Shown here: piece by piece, positions 27,373 through 35,532 of the stretch
How the letters are laid out: each line of letters starts with the position of its first letter
Numbering within the stretch: the first letter of the stretch is position 1
NCBI GenBank assembly: GCA_964371785.1
Contig: CAYJOL010000003.1
Span: 310,001-374,000 of the forward strand
Reading direction: 5' to 3'
Origin: CAVQCT01 sp964371785
GTDB taxonomy: Bacteria > Zixibacteria > MSB-5A5 > GN15 > FEB-12
Length of the DNA stretch: 64,000 nucleotides
The notes under the pieces: model-generated
Databases searched by the model: none
The model's input: only the letters and a program-made list of their open reading frames with translations
Told to the model about the DNA's origin: nothing
Program-made: the position numbers and the translations under genes

Positions 27373-27828
27373 TTATTTGGGTTCGTACGATAGATGCTGT
27401 ACTGTCTTTAGTTTTTTGCGATTGGGATGCTTGTGGGACGGGATATAGAAATCAGGGCCCTCGCGGCGGCGCATGCGAACGGTATAATCCTGGCATCCCT
27501 GACAGCGCCGGATTTTCCCGAGGGCATCTTTTTTTATCCGTCGTTTGCGCGTATGCGTGGGAGCGTAAATTGGATGGTCTATTATCCGATACCCTTTGGT
27601 TGGATCGTCGTCATCGTGGAATTTTGCGCCCGCGATTATGTTGTCGGTACCGTCTTCGTAAAGCGTGGCGCCGGGACACTCGATAAAAATGAAGCCGTCG
27701 TCCGCTTGCTCTTCGATGAATATCTGCGAGTCTTCAAGGTTCCTTGTATTGCAGTGAATACATAACCAGAGCCCTTCTTTGCTAATGAGCTCATGGCCGC
27801 AGTTTATACAGGATCGTGTCTCTTGCAT
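27373..27828 (-). CDS. Zinc-ribbon protein, 151 residues, unknown
   Basis: N-terminal ribbon CINCGHE (Cys7, Cys10) with CIHC (Cys23, Cys26), the spacing of a treble-clef or rubredoxin-like zinc knot. An acidic middle follows (HDDDDPTKGYRI) and a basic C-terminal part with a second, single CxxC (CQGC, about 110) and RRREGPD. I do not recognise the family. Metal binding at the N-terminal ribbon is well supported; a nucleic-acid role is only suggested by the basic tail. Confidence 0.8.
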   Translation of the reverse strand: MQETRSCINCGHELISKEGLWLCIHCNTRNLEDSQIFIEEQADDGFIFIECPGATLYEDGTDNIIAGAKFHDDDDPTKGYRIIDHPIYAPTHTRKRRIKKDALGKIRRCQGCQDYTVRMRRREGPDFYIPSHKHPNRKKLKTVQHLSYEPK

Positions 27829-27970
27829 GCTGAATTCCCCTTGGCTGTATCCTTCGATAGTTCTGTTTACCGCAAGGATGGGTCACTGTGATAGTTTCAA
27901 CCGGAAGACTGCAACCTGTTTGCCATGTTGGGGAAAGCCGTGTAACTTGTGATGAGACACGTACTTGCAA

Positions 27971-28006
27971 TGAAAAAGCCGGCTCTGGCGATTTGCCAAA
28001 CCGGCT
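27971..28006 (-). terminator. Terminator after the two-gene minus-strand unit
   Basis: AGCCGG/CCGGCT (27977-27982, 28001-28006) with inner TGGC/GCCA, followed on the minus strand by CTTTTTCA. Confidence 0.85.
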
Positions 28007-28039
28007 ATTACTATTGGACATTGTCAATCTACTATTGAA

Positions 28040-28375
28040 TCAACCCTTGAACAAAAGAACCAGAGAACAAAGCGTCACTGTTACCGGAAGCAGAGTAGAG
28101 AAGGAATAAGGTACCAGAAGCGATGCTCCGAAGGCGAGCGCTACCGACGGTATGACAAGGTACTTCAGAGTCGAGAAGGCGAGTTTGGCCAGTCTCGTTG
28201 CCACGAATATGATAAGAGCCGCGGCCGCAATATAGGCGGCGTATAAGCCATTCTGACCGAAATGTTCAAGTATCAACTGCCGTATCGATTCCAGCACGAC
28301 AGAGAGTCCCGAAGCTTCAGCGAAAACCTTCTGCGCAATCGCCTGTATTTGTGAGAGCAGGCTACCACTCGACAT
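28040..28375 (-). CDS. Small membrane protein, unknown
   Basis: 111 residues: an amphipathic N-terminal half (SSGSLLSQIQAIAQKVFAEA) and two to three hydrophobic helices (LYAAYIAAAALIIFVATRLA at about 44-63, then IPSVALAFGASLLVPY). No recognised family. It overlaps the preceding gene's end by 14 bases, so the two are translationally coupled. Confidence 0.75.
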   Translation of the reverse strand: MSSGSLLSQIQAIAQKVFAEASGLSVVLESIRQLILEHFGQNGLYAAYIAAAALIIFVATRLAKLAFSTLKYLVIPSVALAFGASLLVPYSFSTLLPVTVTLCSLVLLFKG

Positions 28376-28595
28376 CTTCGTTTTCCTCTAGCGGTTCTAT
28401 TGTCAGCGATGATTCACCGACCCGGGTCAATCCTTCCATCCGACGCGTAAGGAAATTCTTGGAGGTAATCCACTGGTGTGACAACTCGAGGATCTCGCCC
28501 TGATCCATGTCGCTTTCCCAGTCGAGAATCACCTGGTCAATCTTCTTATCTTGTACAACCAAGTCATCCATTGTCAGCACAAATTTCACTTTCAT
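28362..28595 (-). CDS. Small acidic protein, 77 residues, unknown
   Basis: Start ATG 28595 (MKVKFVLTMDD), with AGGA about 10 bases upstream; a longer in-frame start at 28739 lacks support. Beta-like N terminus, acidic end (LEENEDVEW), no Cys. The stop lies inside the following small membrane protein gene; together they form a two-gene unit ending at the 27971-28006 terminator. I recognise no family. Confidence 0.65.
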   Translation of the reverse strand: MKVKFVLTMDDLVVQDKKIDQVILDWESDMDQGEILELSHQWITSKNFLTRRMEGLTRVGESSLTIEPLEENEDVEW

Positions 28596-28809
28596 AACGT
28601 ACCGTCCTGTGTCTAAGCTGATTCTGTTCTGTTCCGTACGGGTAAGTGCAAGCGAAGTGCCGCGAGGGTGGTAGGTGTCGAGATCGAAAGTTAAGCTATT
28701 GAGAAATAATATGTTACTCGCACAAAATGGGGGATGCAAGGGAACAAGTAAGCCAGAATTGCCGGGGCGGGGAACGGTTTGTATGGGATGGTGCCTACAG
28801 TTTGTAGAC

Positions 28810-28844
28810 TAAGATAAAACCCGGCGGGTAGTTAGACCGCCGGG
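28810..28844 (-). terminator. Terminator of the candidate non-coding RNA unit
   Basis: CCCGGCGG / CCGCCGGG (28820-28827, 28837-28844), followed on the minus strand by TTTTATCTT. No protein gene on the minus strand leads into it; it fits the promoter at 29289-29317. Confidence 0.8.
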
Positions 28845-29283
28845 CCTTCGTATTACGGAAAACTAGTCGCAGCATCGGGATAGTCCAGTGATAAGATTTC
28901 GGCTCACCAGTTTCTCCGGGCTGTTAGCCTTGGCACCCGGAGCTCCGCGGTAGTTTGAAGGTGTGACCATTGGGGTCATTCCATGACCCGCTTGCAGGTG
29001 AGCAATAAAATCCCGAGGACTATGGCTAATGCTGCCGCAGTCTCAGAGAATCTTCTCGTTGGTGCCCGCGTGACACTTGAAATGAGTGTCGTTTCGCGGA
29101 CCTATTGGTGCATACGCGACCCTCCATATTAACTGGTTCACCTTCAGGCGGATTGGGGTTTTCAGTCAAATCTATAGAAATATGTCTACGTGCAAGAATT
29201 ATACGTACCAAGCGGGAAGGAAAAGGAAGTCAGCAAATAGTGTGAGGTTAGTTTTTATCTCGAAGGTCTGAAGTTCACCTTCG
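28812..29283 (-). ncRNA. Candidate structured non-coding RNA, about 470 nt, family not recognised
   Basis: Bounded by a near-consensus promoter and a terminator on the minus strand. Exact complementary segments, in transcript order: a 5' hairpin CGAAGGT/ACCTTCG (29283-29261); a hairpin CCGCG + GACACT / AGTGTC + CGCGG (29099-29066); then a nested domain with GCAGCAT (29035-29029)/ATGCTGC (28875-28869), ATAGTCC (29023-29017)/GGACTAT (28886-28880), GATTT/AAATC, and GCTCACC (29003-28997)/GGTGAGC (28908-28902). Inside lie two hairpins: GGGTCAT-GGA-ATGACCC (28989-28973) and CTCCGGG/CCCGGAG (28942-28914). Frames within it lack an RBS plus start of credible length. I could not match it to tmRNA, RNase P RNA, SRP RNA, 6S RNA or a riboswitch by their conserved sequences; a diverged member of one of these remains possible. 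Confidence 0.65.
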
Positions 29284-29288
29284 TCAAT

Positions 29289-29317
29289 AGTATATAAGGT
29301 GACTCTATTTTTGTCAA
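29289..29317 (-). promoter_or_regulatory. Strong sigma-70 promoter for the candidate ncRNA
   Basis: On the minus strand: perfect TTGACA (29317-29312), 17-base spacer, TATACT (29294-29289). Predicted start near 29282, at the base of the first hairpin. Confidence 0.8.
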
Positions 29318-29431
29318 GTAAAACGATGTTCCACCTCCTCGCTCTCGATTTCCCCTATGGCCATAGGTTGGCAGACGCTCAGGGGCGGAGCACTAATGCA
29401 TATTAACGGGTCAATTCCGGTATCATCAGGT

Positions 29432-29470
29432 GAGCCTTTGCCGTATATTATGGCGGGCTGGCAAAGGCTC
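29432..29470. repeat. 11-bp perfect inverted repeat upstream of lepB
   Basis: GAGCCTTTGCC (29432-29442) and GGCAAAGGCTC (29460-29470), 17-base loop. The stretch 29318-29602 otherwise holds a palindrome CCTATGGCCATAGG near 29353, a GGTCA/TGACC hairpin near 29481-29497 and a TATAAT at 29540-29545 without a good -35. No ORF with RBS is seen. It may be a leader structure of lepB or part of a second RNA. Confidence 0.55.
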
Positions 29471-29602
29471 TCAGGGCATCGGTCACCGGGTATGACCTCG
29501 GGCGGCGGATGAGTGGTAAGTCGCTTATAGATGGCCGATTATAATAATTCAACCCTCCCGGGTGCTAAAGTCCGGGTAGGATAAACCGATAACCATTAAA
29601 GT

Positions 29603-30328
29603 ATGGAGCAAGATTTTCTCATCCAGGAGATAACCAGGTCCGAGCGTAACAAGGAAGCCAGGAAGGTCCTTGAGCAGCGTGACCACAAGCCGCTCTGGCG
29701 TGAATATGTCGAGACGGCTGTGATAGCGCTGGTCGCCGCAGTTCTTCTTCGCCTCTTTGTCGTTTCGGCCTATCGCGTCAGCTCATCATCGATGGAAGAC
29801 GCGCTCCTTGAAGGCGATTACATTTTTGTCAACAAGCTGGCCTTTGACTACGGCACCGATCCGAAGGTTGGAGATATTATCGTATTTAGATATCCCAACA
29901 ATCCGGAGAAGGAATTCATCAAGCGCATTGTAGCATTGCCGAGCCAGACGGTGCAGATTGCTGACAAGACGGTGTATGTCGATGACCAGGTCGCTCAGAT
30001 TCCGGCTTACGTCAAGTATATTGACAAGCGGATAATTCCCGGTGACCTGTCATTCCGTGACAATTTCGGCCCGTTCAAGGTACCGCCGGAAGAATACTTC
30101 GTCATGGGTGACAATCGCGACGACAGCCGGGACAGCCGGTTCTGGGGTACGGTGCCGCGCGAGAATATCATCGGCAAAGCAGTGTTCGTCTATTGGTCGT
30201 GGACACCTGATGAGAAAGCCCCCGGATGGGGATTCCCATACATTATCGATGGCTTCGAGTGGATCGGGTACGCGGTGTTCAACTTCCCGTCCCATGTCCG
30301 CTGGGAACGCCTCGGTAGCTCCCTCTAA
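29603..30328 (+). CDS. lepB: Signal peptidase I
   Basis: 241 residues. One N-terminal membrane helix (about 36-55), box B with the nucleophile Ser63 (SSSSMEDALLEGD), box D with the general base Lys107 (EFIKRIVALP) and box E GDNRDDSRDSRFWG. Cleaves signal peptides on the outer face of the inner membrane. Residues 110-145 form the usual beta insertion. The start has no strong RBS. hemW follows after only 2 bases, so they are co-transcribed. Confidence 0.96.
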   Translation: MEQDFLIQEITRSERNKEARKVLEQRDHKPLWREYVETAVIALVAAVLLRLFVVSAYRVSSSSMEDALLEGDYIFVNKLAFDYGTDPKVGDIIVFRYPNNPEKEFIKRIVALPSQTVQIADKTVYVDDQVAQIPAYVKYIDKRIIPGDLSFRDNFGPFKVPPEEYFVMGDNRDDSRDSRFWGTVPRENIIGKAVFVYWSWTPDEKAPGWGFPYIIDGFEWIGYAVFNFPSHVRWERLGSSL

Positions 30329-30330
30329 TA

Positions 30331-31470
30331 ATGCCATTTTCCCTCTACGTACATTTTCCTTTTTGCTCGAACAAGTGTTCGTATTGCGACTTCTATAAAG
30401 AGCTGTACGATCGTTCTATCGAGAAGAAGTTCTTTGAGGCTCTGCGTATCGAGACCGAACTCGCCGCGGAGCAGTTTGAATCCCCCGATCGGGAGATCGG
30501 AACGATTTTTGTCGGAGGCGGGACTCCTTCGCTGATGAATCTCGACGCGTTCGCGAGCTGGCTCGATCAGGTGCGTTGTTTGTTCAGGCTTCCCGATGGT
30601 ATCGAGTTCTCGGTCGAAAATAACCCGGAATCAGTCCGATTGGATATGCTGAAGCGTCTGCAGGAGCTGGGTGTCACCCGCCCGATATTCGGCATTCAGT
30701 CGTTTCAAACAAAACTTCTGAGACTCCTCAACAGAAGGCACATCCCGCACCACAGTCAGCGGGCCGTCTATTTCGCGAATGTCCTCGGTTTCACGAATTT
30801 CGGTGTCGACATTATATTCGGTCTGCCCGGCCAGACCACGCGCATGCTCGCGGCCGACCTTGACCAGGTGATCGATCTCGCGCCGCCCCATATTTCATTC
30901 TATCAGTTGACTGTCGAAGAAGGCACACCGCTGGCGCATAAGGTGGAAAGCGGTGAACTTCGGAGTCCGGACCAGGAATTGATGTTGGCGATGTACCGTG
31001 GCGGGTATGACCAACTCGCTGAGGCCGGGTATGTGCGCTACGAAGTGTCCTCGTTTGCCCAAACGGGATTCGAGTGCCGACACAATCAGGCATATTGGGA
31101 CGGCACCGAATATCTCGGTTTGGGGCCGTCGGCCCACTCATTTCTTGCCGGCCGGCGGTTTCTTAATTGCGAGAATGTGCATGAATATCTTGAGTCGCTT
31201 AGAAAGGGCGTCCTGCCCAGAGAGTATGACCAATCCGGCCTCGAGGAACGGATGGTTGAGGCGATCATGCTCGGGCTGAGAACCAGCCAGGGGATCAGTC
31301 ATGCCGCCTTTGCGCGCCGATTCGGCAGACGAGTGGAAGAACAGCTCAATGCCGAGCAGTACGCATATCTGCGTGAGTCGGGACACGTTGTCGAGGACAA
31401 TTCCGGCGTCCGGCTGACGGAATCCGGGTTCTTTCTGGCCGACGAAATAACCCGACGCCTGCTCAAGTAA
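30331..31470 (+). CDS. hemW: Radical SAM heme chaperone HemW (HemN-like)
   Basis: 379 residues. [4Fe-4S] motif CSNKCSYC (Cys12, Cys16, Cys19; CxxxCxxC), VGGGTPS, and FGVDIIFGLPGQT. The length and the absence of the HemN N-terminal extension with its extra Cys favour HemW, which handles heme, over true oxygen-independent coproporphyrinogen III oxidase. C-terminal winged-helix-like part from about 310 (MVEAIMLGLRTSQGIS). Two bases downstream of lepB. Confidence 0.93.
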   Translation: MPFSLYVHFPFCSNKCSYCDFYKELYDRSIEKKFFEALRIETELAAEQFESPDREIGTIFVGGGTPSLMNLDAFASWLDQVRCLFRLPDGIEFSVENNPESVRLDMLKRLQELGVTRPIFGIQSFQTKLLRLLNRRHIPHHSQRAVYFANVLGFTNFGVDIIFGLPGQTTRMLAADLDQVIDLAPPHISFYQLTVEEGTPLAHKVESGELRSPDQELMLAMYRGGYDQLAEAGYVRYEVSSFAQTGFECRHNQAYWDGTEYLGLGPSAHSFLAGRRFLNCENVHEYLESLRKGVLPREYDQSGLEERMVEAIMLGLRTSQGISHAAFARRFGRRVEEQLNAEQYAYLRESGHVVEDNSGVRLTESGFFLADEITRRLLK

Positions 31471-31529
31471 TTTCATCATCATCGATTCCACAGCGTGAAA
31501 CCGGAACGCTGCCGGCCTGCGACCATCTC

Positions 31530-31559
31530 TTGACAGCGGACCAATCAATCGACTATCAT
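31530..31559 (+). promoter_or_regulatory. Sigma-70 promoter for the LTA-synthase-like gene
   Basis: TTGACA at 31530-31535, 18-base spacer, TATCAT at 31554-31559; leader of about 25 bases before the ATG at 31591. Confidence 0.65.
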
Positions 31560-31590
31560 ACCTCAGCAGGTAACTTTCAACAGAGCGGAA

Positions 31591-33600
31591 ATGATCAAAT
31601 CGAAATACATTTCGCGGGTCGCGTTGTATTTTCTCGCACTGCTTATAGCGCTAACGCTCTCGTTTGAAGTATGGCGGGCGGTGCTACTGGTTTTGCTCCG
31701 TCAACGGGCGGAAGGGATCCCGGTCGGCACGCTGGCGGAATCGTTTCTGGTGGGACTTCGCTTCGACTTCGCGATCGCCTGCTACCTGACGACGATGCCT
31801 TTTATACTCGCCGCCATACCCTGGCTGGATCCATCACGCAGCCGCTTTGCCCGATATTTTAATCTGACGCTCATGGCGATTTTAGCAGGCATAGCCTTCT
31901 TTGTCCAAACGGCCGATATTGAATTCTTCAAATTCTTCAATGTGCGGATGAATGGGACGGCCCTGCTGTGGAATGACACGCCCGGTTTCGTCTTTTCGTC
32001 GTTGTGGGAAACATATCCGGTCGTGCGATACATTTTGTTATTCGGCGGCTTATTAACGCTGTTCATCTGGAGCGCACGCACATTCCAGCGCAGACTTCTG
32101 GTGGAGTTGGCGCCGGCACCGAGGTGGGTCAATCTTTCGTATCTTCCTCTGCTGGCCGCGATACTTTTGCTGGGGATGCGCGGGCGGCTGGAACAGAAGT
32201 CGCCGCTCAGGTGGGGCAACGCCTACTTTTCAGATAACGATTTCGCCAATCAGCTTGCCCTTAATCCTAATTTCACATTCTTCAAGGATGCCCTGTTCGA
32301 ACCGGGGAAACGAAAAGAAGTAGAGCGCCTGATGCATCGCATCGCCCTGCCCGATGCCGAGGCGACCACGCGCGGGTTGCTCGGGTTCACACCTCCCGAT
32401 GTGAACGATACTTCGCGTATCATGCGTCCAGTCCGTTTCGCGCATCAGAATGAATCGCCGCCCAACGTCATTATCTTCATCATGGAATCGTTCGGCTCAT
32501 CGCACATCAAGGGACTCCGCAACGGATTTATCTATGATCTGGCGCCCTGTTTTGACTCCGCCTGTGAGCGGGGGATCCTGTTTACGAATTTCTATTCCAA
32601 CGGTATGCACACTTATGCCGGAATCTTCTCAACGCTCTATGGATATCCGCATCTTTTCGGCAAACTCGTGGTCAACGAGGTCGCCGGGCATGATTTCTTC
32701 CGGGGCCTGCCGCACTACCTGAAAGATAACGGGTACCAAAACCTGTTTTTTGTCCCGCATGATCCGCATTTCGATAATATGTACGGCTTCCTCAAGGCGA
32801 ATGGGTTCGACCGGATAGTCGGGCAGGAGGCGTTCGAACGCCAGGATGTCCTCAGCGCCATGGGTGTGGCGGACCACGTACTGTTCGAGAAAGTGCGGGA
32901 TGAACTCAAGAGTCTGAAGGGGCAACGATATATGGCGACGGTTATGAGCGGTTCCAATCACGGACCCTGGATTATCCCGGAGTCCCCGATTGAGCATATC
33001 CTTGAGAAGGACCCGATTCATAAGCAACTCGATGCTTTCAAGTATGCGGACTGGGCGCTCGGCAAGTTCCTGAACGAAATCGCCACGGACCCGGACTTCG
33101 CCAATACGCTCGTGCTCGTCACCGGCGATAACGGCATGCCCCGTCATGCGAAACTCGATCTTGATCTCTCGCAGTTTGATATCCCCCTGCTGGTTTATAA
33201 CACTGACTGGCGATGGAGTCATGGCGTGCGCGACGACCGACTCGGCAGTCAGATAGATATTCCCGCCACGGTGATGGGTTTGGTCGGACTGGATTACGAT
33301 GACTACACGTTCGGTCATGACTTGCTCGACAGCACACCGGGACATCCGGATTTTGTCCTGCTGTCCGAATGGGACAAGATTGGATTCATTCGCGACAGTT
33401 ACTATCACATCAGCCGAATCGGCGGGCCGGAAGGTCTTTACCTCGGCCGGGACAACACCGCCGATCGGTCGCACGCGAACACCGACCTCAGCAGGCACTT
33501 GGAACATGACGCGCTCTCGATTTACCAGACGGCGTACTACAACATGTCCCGCCCTACTCCAGACCAGGCCAAAATACTCACCCACTCACCAACGCGCTGA
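31591..33600 (+). CDS. LTA synthase-family membrane sulfatase/phosphoglycerol transferase
   Basis: 669 residues. Five membrane helices in the first 190 residues, then a large extracytoplasmic sulfatase-fold domain. The metal ligand Glu299 (FIMESFGSS) and the nucleophile candidate Thr341 (GMHTYAGIFST), 42 residues apart, match the Glu/Thr pair of LtaS. A later metal-site segment is VTGDNGMPRHAK. In Gram-negatives such proteins (OpgB/EptA relatives) transfer phosphoglycerol or related groups to glycans or lipids; the acceptor here is unknown. Own promoter visible upstream. Confidence 0.9.
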   Translation: MIKSKYISRVALYFLALLIALTLSFEVWRAVLLVLLRQRAEGIPVGTLAESFLVGLRFDFAIACYLTTMPFILAAIPWLDPSRSRFARYFNLTLMAILAGIAFFVQTADIEFFKFFNVRMNGTALLWNDTPGFVFSSLWETYPVVRYILLFGGLLTLFIWSARTFQRRLLVELAPAPRWVNLSYLPLLAAILLLGMRGRLEQKSPLRWGNAYFSDNDFANQLALNPNFTFFKDALFEPGKRKEVERLMHRIALPDAEATTRGLLGFTPPDVNDTSRIMRPVRFAHQNESPPNVIIFIMESFGSSHIKGLRNGFIYDLAPCFDSACERGILFTNFYSNGMHTYAGIFSTLYGYPHLFGKLVVNEVAGHDFFRGLPHYLKDNGYQNLFFVPHDPHFDNMYGFLKANGFDRIVGQEAFERQDVLSAMGVADHVLFEKVRDELKSLKGQRYMATVMSGSNHGPWIIPESPIEHILEKDPIHKQLDAFKYADWALGKFLNEIATDPDFANTLVLVTGDNGMPRHAKLDLDLSQFDIPLLVYNTDWRWSHGVRDDRLGSQIDIPATVMGLVGLDYDDYTFGHDLLDSTPGHPDFVLLSEWDKIGFIRDSYYHISRIGGPEGLYLGRDNTADRSHANTDLSRHLEHDALSIYQTAYYNMSRPTPDQAKILTHSPTR

Positions 33601-33664
33601 CCGCTCGGTCGGCTCCCCTGAAAAACGCTTGTGCCGTATTTAACAGACTGCCTATATTCGGGTC

Positions 33665-34141
33665 ATGACACCAGAGAAGTACATTCATTTCATGGAGATA
33701 GCCTACCGCGAGGCGGAGCAGGCGTTTGAGAAAGGCGAGGTCCCGGTCGGGGCTGTGGTCGTGTTCGAGGAAAAGGTAATCGGACGCGGATTCAACCAGA
33801 CCGAATCACTTCACGACGCCACCGCGCATGCCGAGATACTCGCGCTGTCGGCGGCGTACAACCGGATCGGCGACTGGCGGCTGGACAACTGTTACTTATT
33901 CTCGACGCTCGAACCGTGCGCCATGTGCACCGGCGCGGCGATTCTTTCGCGCATCAAGACCATTGTGTTCGGCGCGCATGACCCCAAGTTCGGCGCGTGC
34001 GGCTCGATTTTCAATCTTCCCAACGAAAAAAAGCTCAATCATCATATAGAAATCGTCAGCGGCGTGATGGCGGATACGATCGCCGGGCTGATGAAGGACT
34101 TTTTCCGCGAAGTGAGAAAAAGCAAGGAGCGGATAAATTGA
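33665..34141 (+). CDS. tadA: tRNA-specific adenosine deaminase
   Basis: 158 residues. Zinc/catalytic motif HAE (His55, Glu57) and PCAMC (Cys85, Cys88), with VPVGAVVV and NQTESLHDATAHAE typical of TadA, which converts A34 to inosine in tRNA-Arg(ACG). A TATATT -10-like element at 33653-33658 is only 6 bases before the ATG, hinting at a leaderless or nearly leaderless transcript. The stop overlaps the next start (TTGA). Confidence 0.93.
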   Translation: MTPEKYIHFMEIAYREAEQAFEKGEVPVGAVVVFEEKVIGRGFNQTESLHDATAHAEILALSAAYNRIGDWRLDNCYLFSTLEPCAMCTGAAILSRIKTIVFGAHDPKFGACGSIFNLPNEKKLNHHIEIVSGVMADTIAGLMKDFFREVRKSKERIN

Positions 34142-34602
34142 TCAAGTGGGATGAAGCGACCCGCCGGCAGTTCAACACGGTAAGAATTATCGCGATAATG
34201 ATGCTGGTAGTGGCGCCGCTGGTGTACGCCGCGATCACGTTTTTCGTCAGGCCGATGGAGGCAATCGATTCGGGAAGTTCCAAGATGCTTCTTTACATCC
34301 TGCTGATTGTGGCGGTAGTGATGCCGGCATCGTATCCGATAATCGAGCGGGTACAACTGGCCAATTTCCGGAAGACGCGCAGCGCGTCCAAAATGACGCC
34401 TGCCCAGCTGTACACCACTCAGCAGGTCACCCGATTCGCCATCATCGAGGCGGTTTTCATTTTCGCGCTGGTCGTCTATTTTGTCACCAGCCAGGATGAC
34501 TGGTTCTGGTATTTCTACCCGATCGGGGTGTTCTGGACGGTACAGGCCTGGCCGACCGAGACAAAGTTCGAAAAGTATCTGGAGAAAGTAGGGCAATCAT
34601 GA
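34138..34602 (+). CDS. Membrane protein, 154 residues, unknown
   Basis: Starts at a TTG that overlaps the tadA stop codon; AAGGAG 8 bases upstream supports it. Four hydrophobic helices: about 16-36, 49-66, 98-117 and 122-138. A cytoplasmic loop has SKMTPAQLYTTQQVTRFAII. I recognise no family. It overlaps the next membrane-protein gene by 4 bases; the two probably form a complex. Confidence 0.8.
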   Translation: MIKWDEATRRQFNTVRIIAIMMLVVAPLVYAAITFFVRPMEAIDSGSSKMLLYILLIVAVVMPASYPIIERVQLANFRKTRSASKMTPAQLYTTQQVTRFAIIEAVFIFALVVYFVTSQDDWFWYFYPIGVFWTVQAWPTETKFEKYLEKVGQS

Positions 34603-35117
34603 GTGGCCAAGTAAACAAAGACGCCGTTGACCTGCATTTTGTCATGATCAAGCCGCTGTATTTCGGGCTGGTGGTCAATATCCTCATCCCGATGGCGCTG
34701 ATATTGATCTGCTATTTCGTGGAAGTCAAAGGGGGCGGGAGAGTCAACCAGGTGGGCGAGCTGGCCAGCACGCTGTTTTATCTGGTGGTGGCAATCGGTA
34801 TCGTGCAGGCGGTCCTGGCCTTCTGGTGGCGGCAGAAGATGTTCGGCGAACTGCTGGTCAAATCCGCCGAGACCTTCCAGGATGACCTCGCGCACAGCCT
34901 GCTGGTCAAATCACGGCCGGTTTTCCTGCTGATCGCCCTGGTGGCGGTCTGGGGGATCGGCTACTATTTTCTGACCGGCCGGTTTCTGGAAACGGTGGTG
35001 ATTGTCTTTTTCTCGTTCGTGGCGTTCCAGGTGGTGCGGCCGAGGTTCGGCTTTATCGAGCGGTTGATCGCCCGGCAGGCGGAACTCCTTGAACGGCCGG
35101 GACAAACCTCTTCGTAG
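34599..35117 (+). CDS. Membrane protein, 172 residues, unknown
   Basis: Coupled to the previous gene (ATGA). Four hydrophobic helices (about 24-44, 58-75, 107-122, 126-145) and a basic C terminus (RPRFGFIERLIARQAEL). It shares the size and topology of its neighbour, suggesting ancient duplication, though I see no clear sequence identity. Last gene before the repeat/tRNA zone. Confidence 0.8.
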   Translation: MSGQVNKDAVDLHFVMIKPLYFGLVVNILIPMALILICYFVEVKGGGRVNQVGELASTLFYLVVAIGIVQAVLAFWWRQKMFGELLVKSAETFQDDLAHSLLVKSRPVFLLIALVAVWGIGYYFLTGRFLETVVIVFFSFVAFQVVRPRFGFIERLIARQAELLERPGQTSS

Positions 35118-35141
35118 GGCGGCACATTCTTATGGGCTGCC
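35114..35141 (+). repeat. GTAG-headed REP-like element (diverged)
   Basis: GTAGGGCGGCACATTCTTAT then GGGCTGCC: a GTAG head followed by a GGCGGCA...CTGCC hairpin. It is related to the elements at 35415-35442 and in 41.0-41.7 kb. Confidence 0.5.
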
Positions 35142-35270
35142 ATCGAGCTTATGGCTGCCGTTATTCTTAAGGGCGGCCATTAATCGCTCTGGCGGGGAAA
35201 TTTCTTTACATTCGGCGGGCAATTATTACATTGTGCTTTCCGGACTTCTACCGGGACATATTTCGATTTC

Positions 35271-35355
35271 GGAGAGGTGGCTGAGTGGTCGAAAGCGGCG
35301 GTCTCGAAAACCGTTATACCTTCGGGTATCTAGGGTTCGAATCCCTACCTCTCCG
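35271..35355 (+). tRNA. tRNA-Ser (anticodon CGA)
   Basis: Acceptor GGAGAGG (35271-35277) pairs with CCTCTCC (35348-35354), discriminator G. D-arm region TGGCTGAGTGGTCGAAAG. Anticodon loop CTCGAAA (CGA). A long variable arm CTTCGG type (ATACCTTCGGGTAT), as expected for Ser, and T-arm GGGTTCGAATCCC. CCA is not encoded. Confidence 0.97.
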
Positions 35356-35414
35356 CATATTTGGGGTACGCAGGTGAGCAGATGAGAATTTCTGAATAGA
35401 CATAGATTTCTTTT

Positions 35415-35442
35415 GTAGGGCGGAATCGTCTTCGAGGCTGCC
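35415..35442 (+). repeat. GTAG-headed REP-like element
   Basis: GTAGGGCGGAATCGTCTTCG then AGGCTGCC. It is the inverted counterpart of the GGCAGGCTCGAAGACGAATC...CTGCCCTAC copies in 41.1-41.7 kb. It lies between the tRNA and the NACHT gene. Confidence 0.6.
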
Positions 35443-35532
35443 ATTGGTAGGGCGAATTGGAAGCACGTTACGGGCTCACAGCAGAGTTGCGGGGCATCGG
35501 CCCGCTGAGAGCTGCGCAGGCGGTCCGGATTG

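Noticed and set aside
28863..29165. A minus-strand frame through the ncRNA unit with one in-frame TGA between CHAGTNEKIL and DCGSISH, suggesting a selenoprotein or a broken cytochrome-like gene
   Set aside because: There is no start codon with RBS and no CxxCH heme motif. All three frames are fairly open in this GC-rich stretch, and the exact long-range base pairing explains the sequence better. No selenocysteine machinery is visible in the window.
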